Assembly: GCA_034231615.1 (NCBI GenBank)
Contig: CM067309.1
Location: 43,148,181 to 43,212,180 of the forward strand
DNA: 64,000 bases
Direction: 5' to 3'
DNA from: Meghimatium bilineatum
Taxonomy: Eukaryota; Mollusca; Gastropoda; Stylommatophora; Philomycidae
The position numbers and the translations under genes are program-made. The first letter of the stretch is position 1. Every line of letters starts with the position of its first letter. The notes beneath the pieces were generated by a model, which was not told the DNA's origin, did not search any database, and saw only the letters and a list, made by a program, of their open reading frames with translations. Below are positions 1 to 11,109 of the stretch, piece by piece.

Positions 1-182
1 CAAAGAGGTTGTCACATCGCATCAAAGAGGCTTGCCATCGCATCGAAGAAACACAACAGTGATTGCTATGTGGAAGACAAAGAGGTTGTCACATCACATC
101 AAAGAGGCTTGCCATCGCATCGAAGAAACACAACAGTGATTGCTATGTGGAAGACAAAGAGGTTGTCACATCGCATCAAAGA
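1..182. repeat. Tandem array, 77-bp unit, about 2.4 copies
   Basis: The unit beginning CAAAGAGGTTGTCACATC recurs at 1, 78 and 155 with one or two differences. The array probably continues left of the window. Confidence 0.95.
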
Positions 183-304
183 AACTGACATGAATGAAGA
201 TTATTTGGCTAGGTTGCCACAAAATAACAAATCTGACTTTCTTTCTATTTATGTCTTTTCACTTGCTTTACATATGAGTGGCCATGGGTTCATTCCCTAG
301 TTGA

Positions 305-480
305 GGCGGAAATTCTTTTCAGACCACAATGATTCCGGGGTCAATACAGCCTTAATTGGGTGCCAGATTAATCCAAGAAGTAAAGACTGCCAAGGAGAGG
401 AGATGTAGCAGAGCAACTGAAATGTGAGATTGCTAACATCTCACCACTACAGCATTAATACATGCTATGTGTGCGAGGGA
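305..480 (+). repeat. Dispersed repeat family D, plus copy
   Basis: This stretch (GCGGAAATTCTTTTCAGACC... to AGCATTAATACATGCTATG) matches 28080-28262 in reverse orientation, including the motifs GATTAATCC, AAGTAAAGACTGCC and TGCTAACATCTCACC. It is a middle-repetitive element of unknown type, perhaps a SINE. Its right part was expanded into the adjoining 84-bp array. Confidence 0.7.
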
Positions 481-712
481 GAGGAGATGGGTACTGCCCT
501 CATGTAGCAGAGATTGCTAACATCTCACCACTACAGCATTAATACATGCTATGTGTGCGAGGGAGAGGAGATGGGTACTGCCCTCATGTAGCAGAGATCG
601 CTAACATCTCACCACTACAGCATTAATACATGCTATGTGTGCGAGGGAGAGGAGATGGGTACTGCCCTTATGTAGCAGAGATCGCTAACATCTCACCACT
701 ACAGCATTAATA
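405..712. repeat. Tandem array, 84-bp unit, about 3.6 copies
   Basis: AGAT(T/C)GCTAACATCTCACC recurs at 427, 511, 595 and 679, exactly 84 bases apart. The unit derives from the end of the family D element. Confidence 0.95.
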
Positions 713-769
713 GATACTATGGTTTAACTTTATTTTTATATCACAATGAAATGAAGAAAGAAAGTAGTA

Positions 770-1130
770 CAGGAATATCTATCCATGTTACTTCAGTGTT
801 GAATACAATGCATAGTGCAGAAACCAGAGCTCTCCGGTTCCAGCGATCTGATACTACTGTACATAATTTTTGTCATGTTGTTGAGACTCATAGTCATACC
901 CTCTTTGATGGTTGTTCTGAGAACAGTTTCTTTCGGTCTTTCTCTCTTTTGCCATCTGGTACCCATTTTAATGCTTGTAGTGGCAGTCTGTTTTCATTCA
1001 TTCTAAGTACGTGTCTGATATAAGTCCATTGTTTTCTTCTTATTGTTGTAGAAACATATTGCTCTTTGATGTCTTCTTGTTTGACTTGAAATGTTCCCTA
1101 CCAATATTTAAGAGTTTTCTAATATTATCT
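770..1130 (+). repeat. Dispersed repeat family C, intact copy
   Basis: The segment is repeated with substitutions at 61575-61867 plus 63089-63130. Shared stretches include TTTGATGGTTGTTCTG and CCCATTTTAATGCTTGTA. This copy lacks the 1.2-kb insertion found in the other one, so it shows the empty site. No coding potential is seen. Confidence 0.8.
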
Positions 1131-1820
1131 AATATCTAATTTTATTCTCTGGTGTATTTTGTTATTTTCCAGTTTCACAACAGTTTCCAGACATTACACT
1201 AATTTTTTATTATATTGCAATATTTGTTTTTCTATATTACATTTTCTTGACATGTAACAGCTTGTTTTCTTGATTTTGAAAATGTGTGGAGGATTGAATG
1301 TGGGCAATTCATTGTACATGAGCTACCCCATATTTACTCTGGCCTTCTTAACAAAGTGGCACATTGCCTGCCTAGAGTACCCCCCCCCCCCCCCATAGCT
1401 GCACAGAACTCTGTATAATCAATGTATGTAATACATATTAGTGATTTTTGTGGGGTTTTTTTGTTTGTTTGTCCCTAACAATAACTTGTTAAAAACTTGC
1501 TAGTTAAAATGTTGGGGTTTTTTGGGGTTCGGGGGGGGGGGATGTTAATATTGTTAAGTCAGCTCTGGTGTGAATCCTGTGGTCGAGTAGTGGTCCCTGT
1601 AGTAGAGTAGTGGTCCCTGTAGTAGAGTAGTGGTTCTATCTCAAACATACAACTTGGTCAACATTATTCATTGTTTGAAAGTCAATTATTCACACTGTAC
1701 CGGTGATGCAATTTTTCTGTATTAGTATTACATTTATTTAGTATTACTAAATAATTCTTATAATTGTTAAGTGAAGTTGTCCTTGTACTAGTATCTCTAG
1801 CCATACTGTGTCCATTGCAG
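1131..1820. other. Intronic or upstream sequence without recognisable gene
   Basis: AT-rich sequence with a C15 run near 1380 and a G run near 1532. It has a 20-bp triplicate at about 1580-1640 (AGTAGAGTAGTGGTCCCTGT). Nothing else was recognised. Confidence 0.5.
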
Positions 1821-1921
1821 GCAACACTCGTGAGAAATACAACAGATGAGAATGAAACCAGAATCCTGTATGAGTATTTGGCAGAGGCATCAGTAGTCTT
1901 CCCCAAGTTGTTCCCAGTTAT
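1821..1921 (+). CDS. Internal coding exon A of an unidentified gene
   Basis: A 101-base exon follows a good acceptor (TCCATTGCAG) and precedes a consensus donor (GTAAGT). Only one frame is open. It reads 33 residues containing ILYEYLAEASVVFPKLFP and ends with two bases (AT) of a split codon. Exon B starts with T, which completes Ile, so the two exons join in phase. The peptide looks amphipathic and helical, as in HEAT or armadillo-type scaffold proteins, but I do not recognise the family. Upstream exons lie outside the window or were not recognised. Confidence 0.72.
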
Positions 1922-2275
1922 GTAAGTTATCCTCAAATGTTCATTTCATAAGGTCTTAAGGATTACTGGCTACATATCATTCAAGGCTTACTTTCACACA
2001 TAAAATCATTTAGAGAAAGACATTCAATCTGCTGTGTGGCTCTCTGACAGTGTGCAAAGGCAAAAAAAAACATGTATCGGCCAGCAAGAGTATCAGGTTA
2101 ACTTTCTGCTGCAAGGATTAGCGCATTCTGACTGACTCTTCAGAAAGCAATGACAATCGAATTTAGTAGAGTATGCTACAAATAACCCTTTCATTTTGTA
2201 AATCAGTACATTTTCTCATTATAACCAATTCACATTTATAAACAAGATATTATGTTAATCATGACATCTCCCCAC

Positions 2276-2571
2276 TATATATATACAGACAGATATATTC
2301 TAAAGTTACTATGAATGTTTATTTCTCGCCACCCACTATATATACAGATATATTCTGAAGTTACTATGAATGTTTATTTCTCACCACCCACTATATATAC
2401 AGATATATTCTGAAGTTACTATGAATGTTTATTTTTCAACACCCACTATACATACAGATATATTCTGAAGTTACTATGAATGTTTATTTCTCACCACCCA
2501 CTATATATACAGATATATTCTGAAGTTACTATGAATGTTTATTTCTCACCACCCACTATACATATATATAG
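2276..2571. repeat. Tandem array, 55-bp unit, about 5 copies
   Basis: GAAGTTACTATGAATGTTTA recurs every 55 bases (2301, 2356, 2411, 2466, 2521). It lies in the intron between exons A and B. Confidence 0.95.
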
Positions 2572-2815
2572 TGAGGCTTTCCTTTTGTTGAAACCCTGTA
2601 GCATTTTATCTGTACAGTAATGTTTCCCATTATGGTGCAACATTTGAACCCAACATTTCACATGACACTGGGGCAACCAGATGAGTTCGTAGTCAAACCA
2701 TCCTAGTCGCTAATGTTTACCTGGTGCTCAGGCTATCAACTGGTGGCACATGAGATGTGGTGAAAAAACATTTTTGCAGGACGTCACAATTCACTGGTAG
2801 AGCCACGAGTCAGAA

Positions 2816-5800
2816 AGATATGTTAGTTAGCCCATAATAAGAGAGACCCCCTTGGATGGCAAAAATATGTTAGTTAGCCCATTATAATAAAGACCCCCTT
2901 GGTTGGCAAAAATATGTTAGTTAGCCCATTATAATAAAGACCCCCTTGGTTGGCAAAAATATGTTAGTTAGCCCATAATAAGAGAGACCCCCTTGGATGG
3001 CAAAAATATGTTAGTTAGCCCATAATAAGAGAGACCCCCTTGGTTGGCAAAAATATGTTAGTTAGCCCATAATAAGAGAGACCCCCTTGGATGGCAAAAA
3101 TATGTTAGTTAGCCCATAATAAGAGAGACCCCCTTGGATGGCAAAAATATGTTAGTTGGCCCATAATAAGAGAGACCCCCTTGGTTGGCAAAAATATGTT
3201 AGTTAGCCCATAATAAGAGAGACCCCCTTGGATGGCAAAAATATGTTAGTTAGCCCATAATAAGAGAGACCCCCTTGGATGGCAAAAATATGTTAGTTAG
3301 CCCATAATAAGAGAGACCCCCTTGGATGGCAAAAATATGTTAGTTAGCCCATAATAAGAGAGACCCCCTTGGATGGCAAAAATATGTTAGTTAGCCCATA
3401 ATAAGAGAGACCCCCTTGGATGGCAAAAATATGTTAGTTAGCCCATAATAAGAGAGACCCCCTTGGATGGCAAAAATATGTTAGTTAGCCCATAATAAGA
3501 GAGACCCCCTTGGATGGCAAAAATATGTTAGTTAGCCCATAATAAGAGAGACCCCCTTGGATGGCAAAAATATGTTAGTTAGCCCATAATAAGAGAGACC
3601 CCCTTGGATGGCAAAAATATGTTAGTTAGCCCATAATAAGAGAGACCCCCTTGGATGGCAAAAATATGTTAGTTAGCCCATAATAAGAGAGACCCCCTTG
3701 GATGACAAAAATATGTTAGTTAGCCCATAATAAGAGAGACCCCCTTGGATGACAAAAATATGTTAGTTAGCCCATAATAAGAGAGACCCCCTTGGATGGC
3801 AAAAATATGTTAGTTAGCCCATAATAAGAGAGACCCCCTTGGATGGCAAAAATATGTTAGTTAGCCCATAATAAGAGAGACCCCCTTGGATGGCAAAAAT
3901 ATGTTAGTTAGCCCATAATAAGAGAGACCCCCTTGGATGGCAAAAATATGTTAGTTAGCCCATAATAAGAGAGACCCCCTTGGATGGCAAAAATATGTTA
4001 GTTAGCCCATAATAAGAGAGACCCCCTTGGATGGCAAAAATATGTTAGTTAGCCCATAATAAGAGAGACCCCCTTGGATGGCAAAAATATGTTAGTTAGC
4101 CCATAATAAGAGAGACCCCCTTGGATGGCAAAAATATGTTAGTTAGCCCATAATAAGAGAGACCCCCTTGGATGGCAAAAATATGTTAGTTAGCCCATAA
4201 TAAGAGAGACCCCCTTGGATGGCAAAAATATGTTAGTTAGCCCATAATAAGAGAGACCCCCTTGGATGGCAAAAATATGTTAGTTAGCCCATAATAAGAG
4301 AGACCCCCTTGGTTGGCAAAAATATGTTAGTTAGCCCATAATAAGAGAGACCCCCTTGGATGACAAAAATATGTTAGTTAGCCCATAATAAGAGAGACCC
4401 CCTTGGATGGCAAAAATATGTTAGTTAGCCCATAATAAGAGAGACCCCCTTGGATGGCAAAAATATGTTAGTTAGCCCATAATAAGAGAGACCCCCTTGG
4501 ATGGCAAAAATATGTTAGTTAGCCCATAATAAGAGAGACCCCCTTGGTTGGCAAAAATATGTTAGTTAGCCCATAATAAGAGAGACCCCCTTGGTTGGCA
4601 AAAATATGTTAGTTAGCCCATAATAAGAGAGACCCCCTTGGTTGGCAAAAATATGTTAGTTAGCCCATAATAAGAGAGACCCCCTTGGATGGCAAAAATA
4701 TGTTAGTTAGCCCATAATAAGAGAGACCCCCTTGGATGGCAAAAATATGTTAGTTAGCCCATAATAAGAGAGACCCCCTTGGATGGCAAAAATATGTTAG
4801 TTAGCCCATAATAAGAGAGACCCCCTTGGATGGCAAAAATATGTTAGTTAGCCCATAATAAGAGAGACCCCCTTGGATGGCAAAAATATGTTAGTTAGCC
4901 CATAATAAGAGAGACCCCCTTGGATGGCAAAAATATGTTAGTTAGCCCATAATAAGAGAGACCCCCTTGGATGGCAAAAATATGTTAGTTAGCCCATAAT
5001 AAGAGAGACCCCCTTGGTTGGCAAAAATATGTTAGTTAGCCCATAATAAGAGAGACCCCCTTGGTTGGCAAAAATATGTTAGTTAGCCCATAATAAGAGA
5101 GACCCCCTTGGATGACAAAAATATGTTAGTTAGCCCATAATAAGAGAGACCCCCTTGGATGGCAAAAATATGTTAGTTAGCCCATAATAAGAGAGACCCC
5201 CTTGGATGGCAAAAATATGTTAGTTAGCCCATAATAAGAGAGACCCCCTTGGTTGGCAAAAATATGTTAGTTAGCCCATAATAAGAGAGACCCCCTTGGT
5301 TGGCAAAAATATGTTAGTTAGCCCATAATAAGAGAGACCCCCTTGGATGGCAAAAATATGTTAGTTAGCCCATTATAATAAAGACCCCCTTGGTTGGCAA
5401 AAATATGTTAGTTAGCCCATAATAAGAGAGACCCCCTTGGTTGGCAAAAATATGTTAGTTAGCCCATAATAAGAGAGACCCCCTTGGTTGGCAAAAATAT
5501 GTTAGTTAGCCCATAATAAGAGAGACCCCCTTGGATGACAAAAATATGTTAGTTAGCCCATAATAAGAGAGACCCCCTTGGATGGCAAAAATATGTTAGT
5601 TAGCCCATAATAAGAGAGACCCCCTTGGATGGCAAAAATATGTTAGTTAGCCCATAATAAGAGAGACCCCCTTGGTTGGCAAAAATATGTTAGTTAGCCC
5701 ATAATAAGAGAGACCCCCTTGGTTGGCAAAAATATGTTAGTTAGCCCATAATAAGAGAGACCCCCTTGGATGGCAAAAATATGTTAGTTAGCCCATTATA

Positions 5801-6037
5801 ATAAAGACCCCCTTGGTTGGCAAAAATATGTTAGTTAGCCCATAATAAGAGAGACCCCCTTGGTTGGCAAAAATATGTTAGTTAGCCCATAATAAGAGAG
5901 ACCCCCTTGGATGGCAAAAATATGTTAGTTAGCCCATAATAAGAGAGACCCCCTTGGTTGGCAAAAATATGTTAGTTAGCCCATAATAAGAGAGACCCCC
6001 TTGGATGGCAAAAATATGTTAGTTAGCCCATTATAAG
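2816..6037. repeat. Large 47-bp minisatellite, about 68 copies
   Basis: The unit contains ATATGTTAGTTAGCCCATAA and GAGACCCCCTTGGATGGC. Three variants at the end of the unit (GGATGGC, GGTTGGC, GGATGAC) and a CATTATAATAAAG variant alternate along the array. Near the right end a nine-unit pattern recurs at 423 bases. The array sits in the intron between exons A and B and makes up most of it. Confidence 0.97.
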
Positions 6038-6215
6038 AGAGGATAGCAACAAAAAAAAATCCGCACACAACAGAGAGATGCAACAACACAAATCTGAAAC
6101 TGTTGTCATTATCATCTGCGATGGACAGCTATTGCATTACCTGGCTTGAATACAGCCAATGATAATTAATTAAAATAATGGCTTGTAATTATAAATAATT
6201 GTTTTGCTTGCACAG

Positions 6216-6358
6216 TCATAGCCTTCTGGATGCCAAGATTATAAATGTGTTGTCACTATGTCACGACCAAGCCATCCTGAACGCTGTACAGAGTATCATA
6301 CAGAACATGATAGCTTGCGAGGATGTCACTCAACAGCAGCAGCTCTCCTATTTGCAGA
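6216..6358 (+). CDS. Internal coding exon B of the same unidentified gene
   Basis: A 143-base exon runs from acceptor TTGCTTGCACAG to donor GTAAGT. With the split Ile codon from exon A it reads about 47 residues, including SLLDAKIINVLSLCHDQAIL and a QQQQ stretch near the end. It finishes with a single A, which exon C completes to AGT (Ser). The composition is mostly helical and leucine-rich, consistent with an alpha-solenoid. The intron before it is 4.3 kb and mostly tandem repeat (55-bp and 47-bp arrays). Confidence 0.72.
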
Positions 6359-6574
6359 GTAAGTTTTTAGTTTTATCTCAGTTCAGTGTTGACATCATTT
6401 TTTTTCCTGCTTTTAGCTACACCTTATCTTCTCTGGTTTTCTGTTAATTCTAAATCTGGATTATCACCAGAATAGTCATCTGTATTTTTTAGATCTAGGT
6501 GGCAGCATCATAGATTTTTCCATAGTTCTATGATATCTGACAAGGTTCATACACATCAATCAATAAATATTTCT

Positions 6575-6745
6575 GCTAAAGACAGATGTGTCAGGCCAAA
6601 TAAAATGAAATGCAAATAAAATGGTTATACAACACATCACATTTGTTTTCTTTAGACTACATTCTGCTGGAAATTTAGCATGATCCTGTCCTGCTACAAG
6701 AGATTCTGCAGGTGTTTGACAATGCACATTAAGAAGACCCAATAA
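6575..6745 (-). repeat. SINE-A copy, minus strand
   Basis: It carries the SINE-A landmarks in reverse: GATGTGTCAGGCCAAAT, GACTACATTCTGCTGGAAAT and CTGCTACAAGAGATTC. It lies in the intron between exons B and C. Confidence 0.75.
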
Positions 6746-7114
6746 AAACTAAAAACTTTACATAGAAATCCTGCAAGACCAAATATATTTTTGCTGAGTG
6801 TTTCTTAGAATTCACTCACGATTAAGTTGCACACCGTTAAAATTGGATGTGTCTAGCCATTGGTGCAAATAAAATGGAGGCACAATGCATCATTCACAGA
6901 CATCCAGTGGGAGTTTGAGAACATAGTAGCTTAGAAAAATTAGTAATGGAAGGCATGGTTCCAGGAAGACATGGAAAGGCAGACCAAGATAAAGATGAAC
7001 ATAAGAGAATTCTAGGACTTTCAATGAAGGAGGTAGGATGAAGGTTAGAGATTTGAAAAATATCAGATAATCTGTGATGATACCTGATTTCTTTTGTTTA
7101 ATAATAATAGTAAT

Positions 7115-7460
7115 AAAACCCATAACCTATCAGGGGTGTCACATTCCGAGATTTGGTGCAGAAAGATCTCCACTTATCTCTATCCTTTACAAGCCTGGTG
7201 AGTTTGGAAACTTCACATCTTGTTTAGTCTGTGATATTATCCAGCCATGTATTCTTCTGACCACCTCGTATTCTTCCATTCTACACCATGCCTTGAAGAA
7301 CATATTTTGTCATTGAGGAATGTTTCATCACATGTCCGTTCCACCAGAGTTTACGAAGTTTCACGATTGTTAACAGTGGTTCTTGTTGACCCACTAATAC
7401 ATTATACATTAATTGTATCATGCGCAAACACATTCGTCTTATGTTCTCGGTAACAGATAT
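7115..7460 (-). pseudogene. RTE-type retrotransposon fragment, C-terminal end
   Basis: The minus strand reads fragments such as KLRKLWWNGHVMKHSSM, WLDNITD and KDRDKWRSFCTKSRNVTP. These match the post-RT tail of RTE-like non-LTR elements (pattern W-GHV, W-DNI, DR-WR). Stops interrupt it. It lies within the intron before exon C. Confidence 0.75.
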
Positions 7461-7524
7461 GCAAAATACTACTATAGGCATCAATAATCACTAGTGTTGT
7501 GGTGCACCATTTTACTGGAAGTAT

Positions 7525-7820
7525 TTTGGGTGCTGTCCTAGTAGACGTCAACACATAGTCAGGTTATTTCCCTTATCTGTTTCTAAATTTCATGTTCATC
7601 AGTTAATAATTTAAATATTTATTTATTTTAGGGTTTGCATAAGGGTTTGTTTTATTTTAATTTTTTGTAAAGTAAAAGTTTGTTTTACATAACTATCCCT
7701 AACCCCCAACCCTAAATAAATAAATATTTCAATTATTAAATGATGAACATGAAATTTACACACACATATACAAGGGAAATAATTAGACATGTGTTGACAT
7801 CAACTAGGAAAGTACCATCT
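7525..7820. mobile_element. Foldback MITE with arms of about 105 bases
   Basis: The left arm (from TCCTAGTAGACGTCAACAC through CATGTTCATCAGTTAAT to TTTATTTATTTTAGGGTT) is the reverse complement, with mismatches, of the right arm ending at 7808-7820. The loop is short. No coding sequence is present, so it looks like a non-autonomous inverted-repeat element. The superfamily is not identified and a clear target duplication is not seen. Confidence 0.75.
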
Positions 7821-8120
7821 TTTATTTAATATTTTTCTTGGTGTTCACAGAGTTCTTTAACAAATCTGCACCATCTTTAAAAATGTGTATAAAATTGAAA
7901 TCACAACATTTAAAAAAAAATCACAAAATAGTTTCAAAATTGCTGTTGCATTATGAATGTTTGCATTTTCTGAATTCATGTGAAAATGTTATGCTTAGAC
8001 TGATGATAATGCTGGATTTGGATTGACATTGCTTTGACTGTATTGAACAAACTCAACTGGTGTTCAATGAAGATTTCTTTCAAATTCACCCTCAATCCAC
8101 ATCAAAAGTATGTATTTCTT
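7821..8120. other. Intronic sequence, nothing recognised
   Basis: AT-rich stretch with no repeat or coding signal that I could recognise. Confidence 0.4.
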
Positions 8121-8124
8121 GAGT

Positions 8125-8585
8125 GCAGCCTATTAGGATGGATATACATTCCTAGATGTCAAGTGACATAGCCTTTCCAGAACGCAGTTTTCCTTATGAA
8201 TCTCGTGAAATCCCAGCTGTCTCTGGCAAGTTGTCCTGCCTTCTCTAACAACATGTGCATACATTCCTGAATATATCTTGTCCAACGACGTCTTTGTCTT
8301 CCTCAGCCTCTGGTACCTTCTATCGCTCCATCTAACAACTCTTTCCATGCCATCGTGTCTCTTCACATGGCCAAAAAAATATATCTTCCTTCTTAATATT
8401 ATCTTTAAAAGCCAGCTTTCTTGAACGTTTATTTATCTTAGCACGTCTTGGTTGGTCTTTCTTGATGTTCATGGTACTCGACTCTTCTATAGCACTTCAT
8501 TTCGAAAACCTCTATTCTCTTGGCTGTAGTTTTATTTATTGTCCATGTTTCGCAGCCATAGGTCGCCACTTAAAAACACACAGAT
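8125..8585 (-). pseudogene. RTE-type retrotransposon fragment, C-terminal end
   Basis: The minus strand reads RKIYFFGHVKRHDGMERVV and, upstream, remnants of the segment that surrounds W-TINK and R-EV in RTE elements. The FGHVKRHDGMERV motif is typical of the region after the RT thumb. Frame breaks and stops are present. Confidence 0.8.
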
Positions 8586-8626
8586 GAGCTATTTTTATTA
8601 ATACTATCGCTAAATTTGCTGTATTT

Positions 8627-9180
8627 ATGAGTATCATAGCACATTCGTCAAAGTTGGTCACCGACGGAAAGTCAATAATCATTGTACTTGATCAGCAAGA
8701 GTTGAAGAACAGCCTACATTATGATGATGATGATTATACAACATTTGTTGAACAAATTGCAAGTCTCTGTCTCAGAACTGGACACGACCGACTCTGTAGT
8801 CACATGTACACAAAATTTAGGATTGACTACACGCAGCCATGTGTACAGAGACAGCACAGACTGCAGAACATATACTTCAAGAATGTGCTTGAATATGAGA
8901 TGCTGAGACAGACATACTATAGAAACAAGACTCGAGTCAAGAATGTGCTTGAATATGATATGCTGAGACAGACATACTATAGAAACAAGACTCGAGTCAA
9001 GAATGTGCTTGAATATGAGATGCTGAGACAGACATACTATAGAAACAAGACTCGAGTCAAGAATGTGCTTGAATATGAGATGCTGAGACAGACATACTAT
9101 AGAAACAAGACTCGAGTCAAAGCTATAAACCGCACCCCCTCTGCATAAGGCAGTGAAATTATTGTGGTGAGGCAAAATTA
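8627..9180 (+). pseudogene. RNase H-type non-LTR retrotransposon tail with an in-frame array
   Basis: The open frame includes ASLCLRTGHDRLCSHMYTKF, matching the LRTGH-RL--H segment after the RNase H domain of I-clade-like retrotransposons. Further on, a 60-base stretch encoding LEYEMLRQTYYRNKTRVK is present four times in tandem. Since 60 is a multiple of three the frame stays open to a TAA at 9148. It is a relic rather than a host gene; no promoter or exon structure is seen. Confidence 0.65.
8881..9120. repeat. Tandem array, 60-bp unit, 4 near-identical copies
   Basis: Four exact-length units start at 8881, 8941, 9001 and 9061 (GAATGTGCTTGAATATGAGA). They differ by one base. The array lies inside the retrotransposon tail and is recent, judging by near identity. 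Confidence 0.97.
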
Positions 9181-9266
9181 CAAATATAAACATATGTTAA
9201 GGAAACAAAATAAGAAGAATATTTGGTATATTTAGTTAATACTCATGATTATACATAGGTGTCAAC

Positions 9267-9382
9267 TTATTTTTTCATAAATCCATATTTTTAACAATTT
9301 ATTTCCGTATTTCAAGGAAAAAAATTTATTTTTTCATAAATCCATATTTTTAACAATTTATTTCCGTATTTCAAGAAAAAAA
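9267..9382. repeat. Tandem duplication, about 58-bp unit, 2 copies
   Basis: TTCATAAATCCATATTTTTA ... TTTCCGTATTTCAAG occurs twice in a row, followed by A runs. Confidence 0.9.
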
Positions 9383-9751
9383 AACACATCCTTATTAGTA
9401 CCCCAAAAACCCCACTAAATTTTAATCATTTTTATTTATTTGTTTTTTTGCCTCTCATTATGAGTGTGTGAGATAAAAACATTAGTAATAATTGCTAGGA
9501 AATTTAACACAAGTGCCTTTTTTTTTTTTTAAAAACATTTTTAATGTTTTTTTAAATTATGGCATTTTGAGGGGGGGGGGCGAAATCTGTATTAATACAG
9601 AAAATACGTACTAGTTGCCATCTATGATTGTATATTATATTTCTCTGTTTTTAATACTCAGGATTGTATATTGTTTTTCCCATGTTGTGCTATTAATTGT
9701 GTTTGTGTGTTATATTTCTCACGTTATTTTCGCATACTCTCTCTACATTAG

Positions 9752-10125
9752 GTATAGGATTTGGTGGTCTGTGGAGGTTTGCTGGCACTTTTTCCAAATC
9801 CACTGGTAGCTCGGATACGGCTGAATTGTTTGTCAACTGTTTGGAGAAAGCAATGATGGTGGAAGTGTGTCTTCCTGGAGATGATCTGGATATTTTGAAC
9901 CCCTATCCCAGCAGTTTGGGAATTTGCTCTAATCTCAATCTGTCCAGCTCAATGTCCAGTCTTAGTGTGGGGTCAATGCATTCTCCGACAGACAAGGATA
10001 ACCTTGAGAAAGGTGGGGTCAATGGTGGACGCACAAGGCATAGTTCCGCTACCCTTGCTGGGAGTAAGCCTAGGGGAGGCAGTTTTAAACAGAAGGAGAA
10101 GAAAAAGATTATTGATGTTGACTGA
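9752..10125 (+). CDS. Terminal coding exon C of the same unidentified gene
   Basis: After acceptor CTCTACATTAG the exon reads to a TGA at 10123-10125. The phase matches exon B (A + GT = Ser). The product begins IGFGGLWRFAGTFSKSTGSS, continues AELFVNCLEKAMMVEVCLP, then becomes a low-complexity Ser-rich tail (NLSSSMSSLSVGSMHSP) ending in a basic KEKKKIIDVD. So a folded helical part gives way to a disordered C terminus. Three consecutive exons with compatible phases make a real gene very likely, but I cannot name the family. A homology search with the roughly 200 joined residues would settle it. Confidence 0.75.
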
Positions 10126-10149
10126 CTAGGGCTAATGTCTCCACACAAA

Positions 10150-10470
10150 CCGTAGGCTATATTTGGCTTGTTTGTGATAGTGGGAGACAAGGTATATAGC
10201 TAAATCTGAACATATCCCTATATTTAGCTTGTTTGTGATACTGTTAAGGGACAAGACACTTAGCTAAATCTGGACATATCCCTATATTTGGCTTGTTTAT
10301 GATACTGTTAAGGGACAAGACATTTAGCTGAATCTGGACATATCCCTATATTTCGCTTGTTTGTGATACTGTTAAGGGATAAGACATTTAGCTGAATCTG
10401 GGCATATCCCTCTGTATTTGGCTTGTGTTTTACAGTATGTGGCCAAGCCAGGTAGTTAAATCTGGGCATA
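10150..10470. repeat. Tandem array in the 3' UTR, about 64-bp unit, 4-5 copies
   Basis: GCTTGTTTGTGATACTGTTA and GACATATCCCTATATTT recur about every 61-64 bases (10171, 10232, 10296, 10360), with decay to the right. Confidence 0.9.
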
Positions 10471-10599
10471 TCCTTAATGGACAAAACATTTGACTGAATA
10501 TGGGCAAATCCTTGTATGTGACTATAGTTTAACAGTGAGTAGTCAAAACATATGGATTAATCTGGACATAGCCCTATGGTTTCATTTTTAAATGTTCTT

Positions 10600-10760
10600 C
10601 TTCAGCGTTTATTCTCAAATTCCTGCTGGATCTCTCTTGTAGCAAGACAATGATCCTACTAGATTTCCAGTAGGATGTGGTCCAGAGAATGGAAATGCGG
10701 TGTGTCTTTGTTTTATGTGTGCAAATGACCCGACACATCCATCTTCGGCTGATTGTAAAT
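10600..10760 (+). repeat. SINE-A copy
   Basis: TTCTTCTTCAGCGTTTATTC leads into CTGCTGGATCTCTCTTGTAG, GTCCAGAGAATGGAAATGCG and GACCCGACACATCCATCTTC. The same order of motifs recurs at a dozen places in the window in both orientations. Confidence 0.8.
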
Positions 10761-10894
10761 GTTCAGAGCTAAGGATTGTAGTCAAACTGAACTCAGGAGT
10801 TTTGTTCTTTTAAAATGTCTCAACGCATTTGCTGTTTAATGTTGACCTTGATAAGTTGTTTGGACAAACAATATTAAAATATATTTCGTATGTA

Positions 10895-10955
10895 CTGTCC
10901 TGAAGACAGGATGTTATGTCCCGAAGACAGGATGAATGTCCTGAAGACAGGATGT
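10895..10955. repeat. Short tandem repeat, about 20-bp unit, 3 copies
   Basis: GTCC(T/C)GAAGACAGGATG is present three times in a row. Confidence 0.9.
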
Positions 10956-11109
10956 ATGTTTTTATCCAGTAGCTATTCAACAGTATTTGATATCTAAAGT
11001 ATAAAATGTATAAAAGAAAAGTGTCATCTTTTCCCAGCTTTTTCTATCAGGAGTCACAAGATTGAATAAAGATCAATTTTCGGGCTATGCCATGTTTGGT
11101 CGCTTGATA

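Larger units (their letters stand above)
10126..11070 (+). other. Probable 3' UTR of the unidentified gene, with a repeat array and a SINE
   Basis: The stretch after the stop codon has no open frame. It holds a 64-bp array (10150-10470), a SINE-A copy (10600-10760), a 20-bp triplicate (10895-10955) and a possible poly(A) signal AATAAA at 11065-11070. A second AATAAA-like site lies near 13966, so the true end could be there. The extent is inferred. Confidence 0.35.

Noticed and set aside
2816-6037. CRISPR-like regular repeat array
   Set aside because: The units are contiguous with no unique spacers, and the surroundings are eukaryotic with introns, so it is a minisatellite.
7690-7720. Telomere-like CCCTAA repeats
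   Set aside because: Only two or three imperfect units, explained as part of the foldback element's arms.
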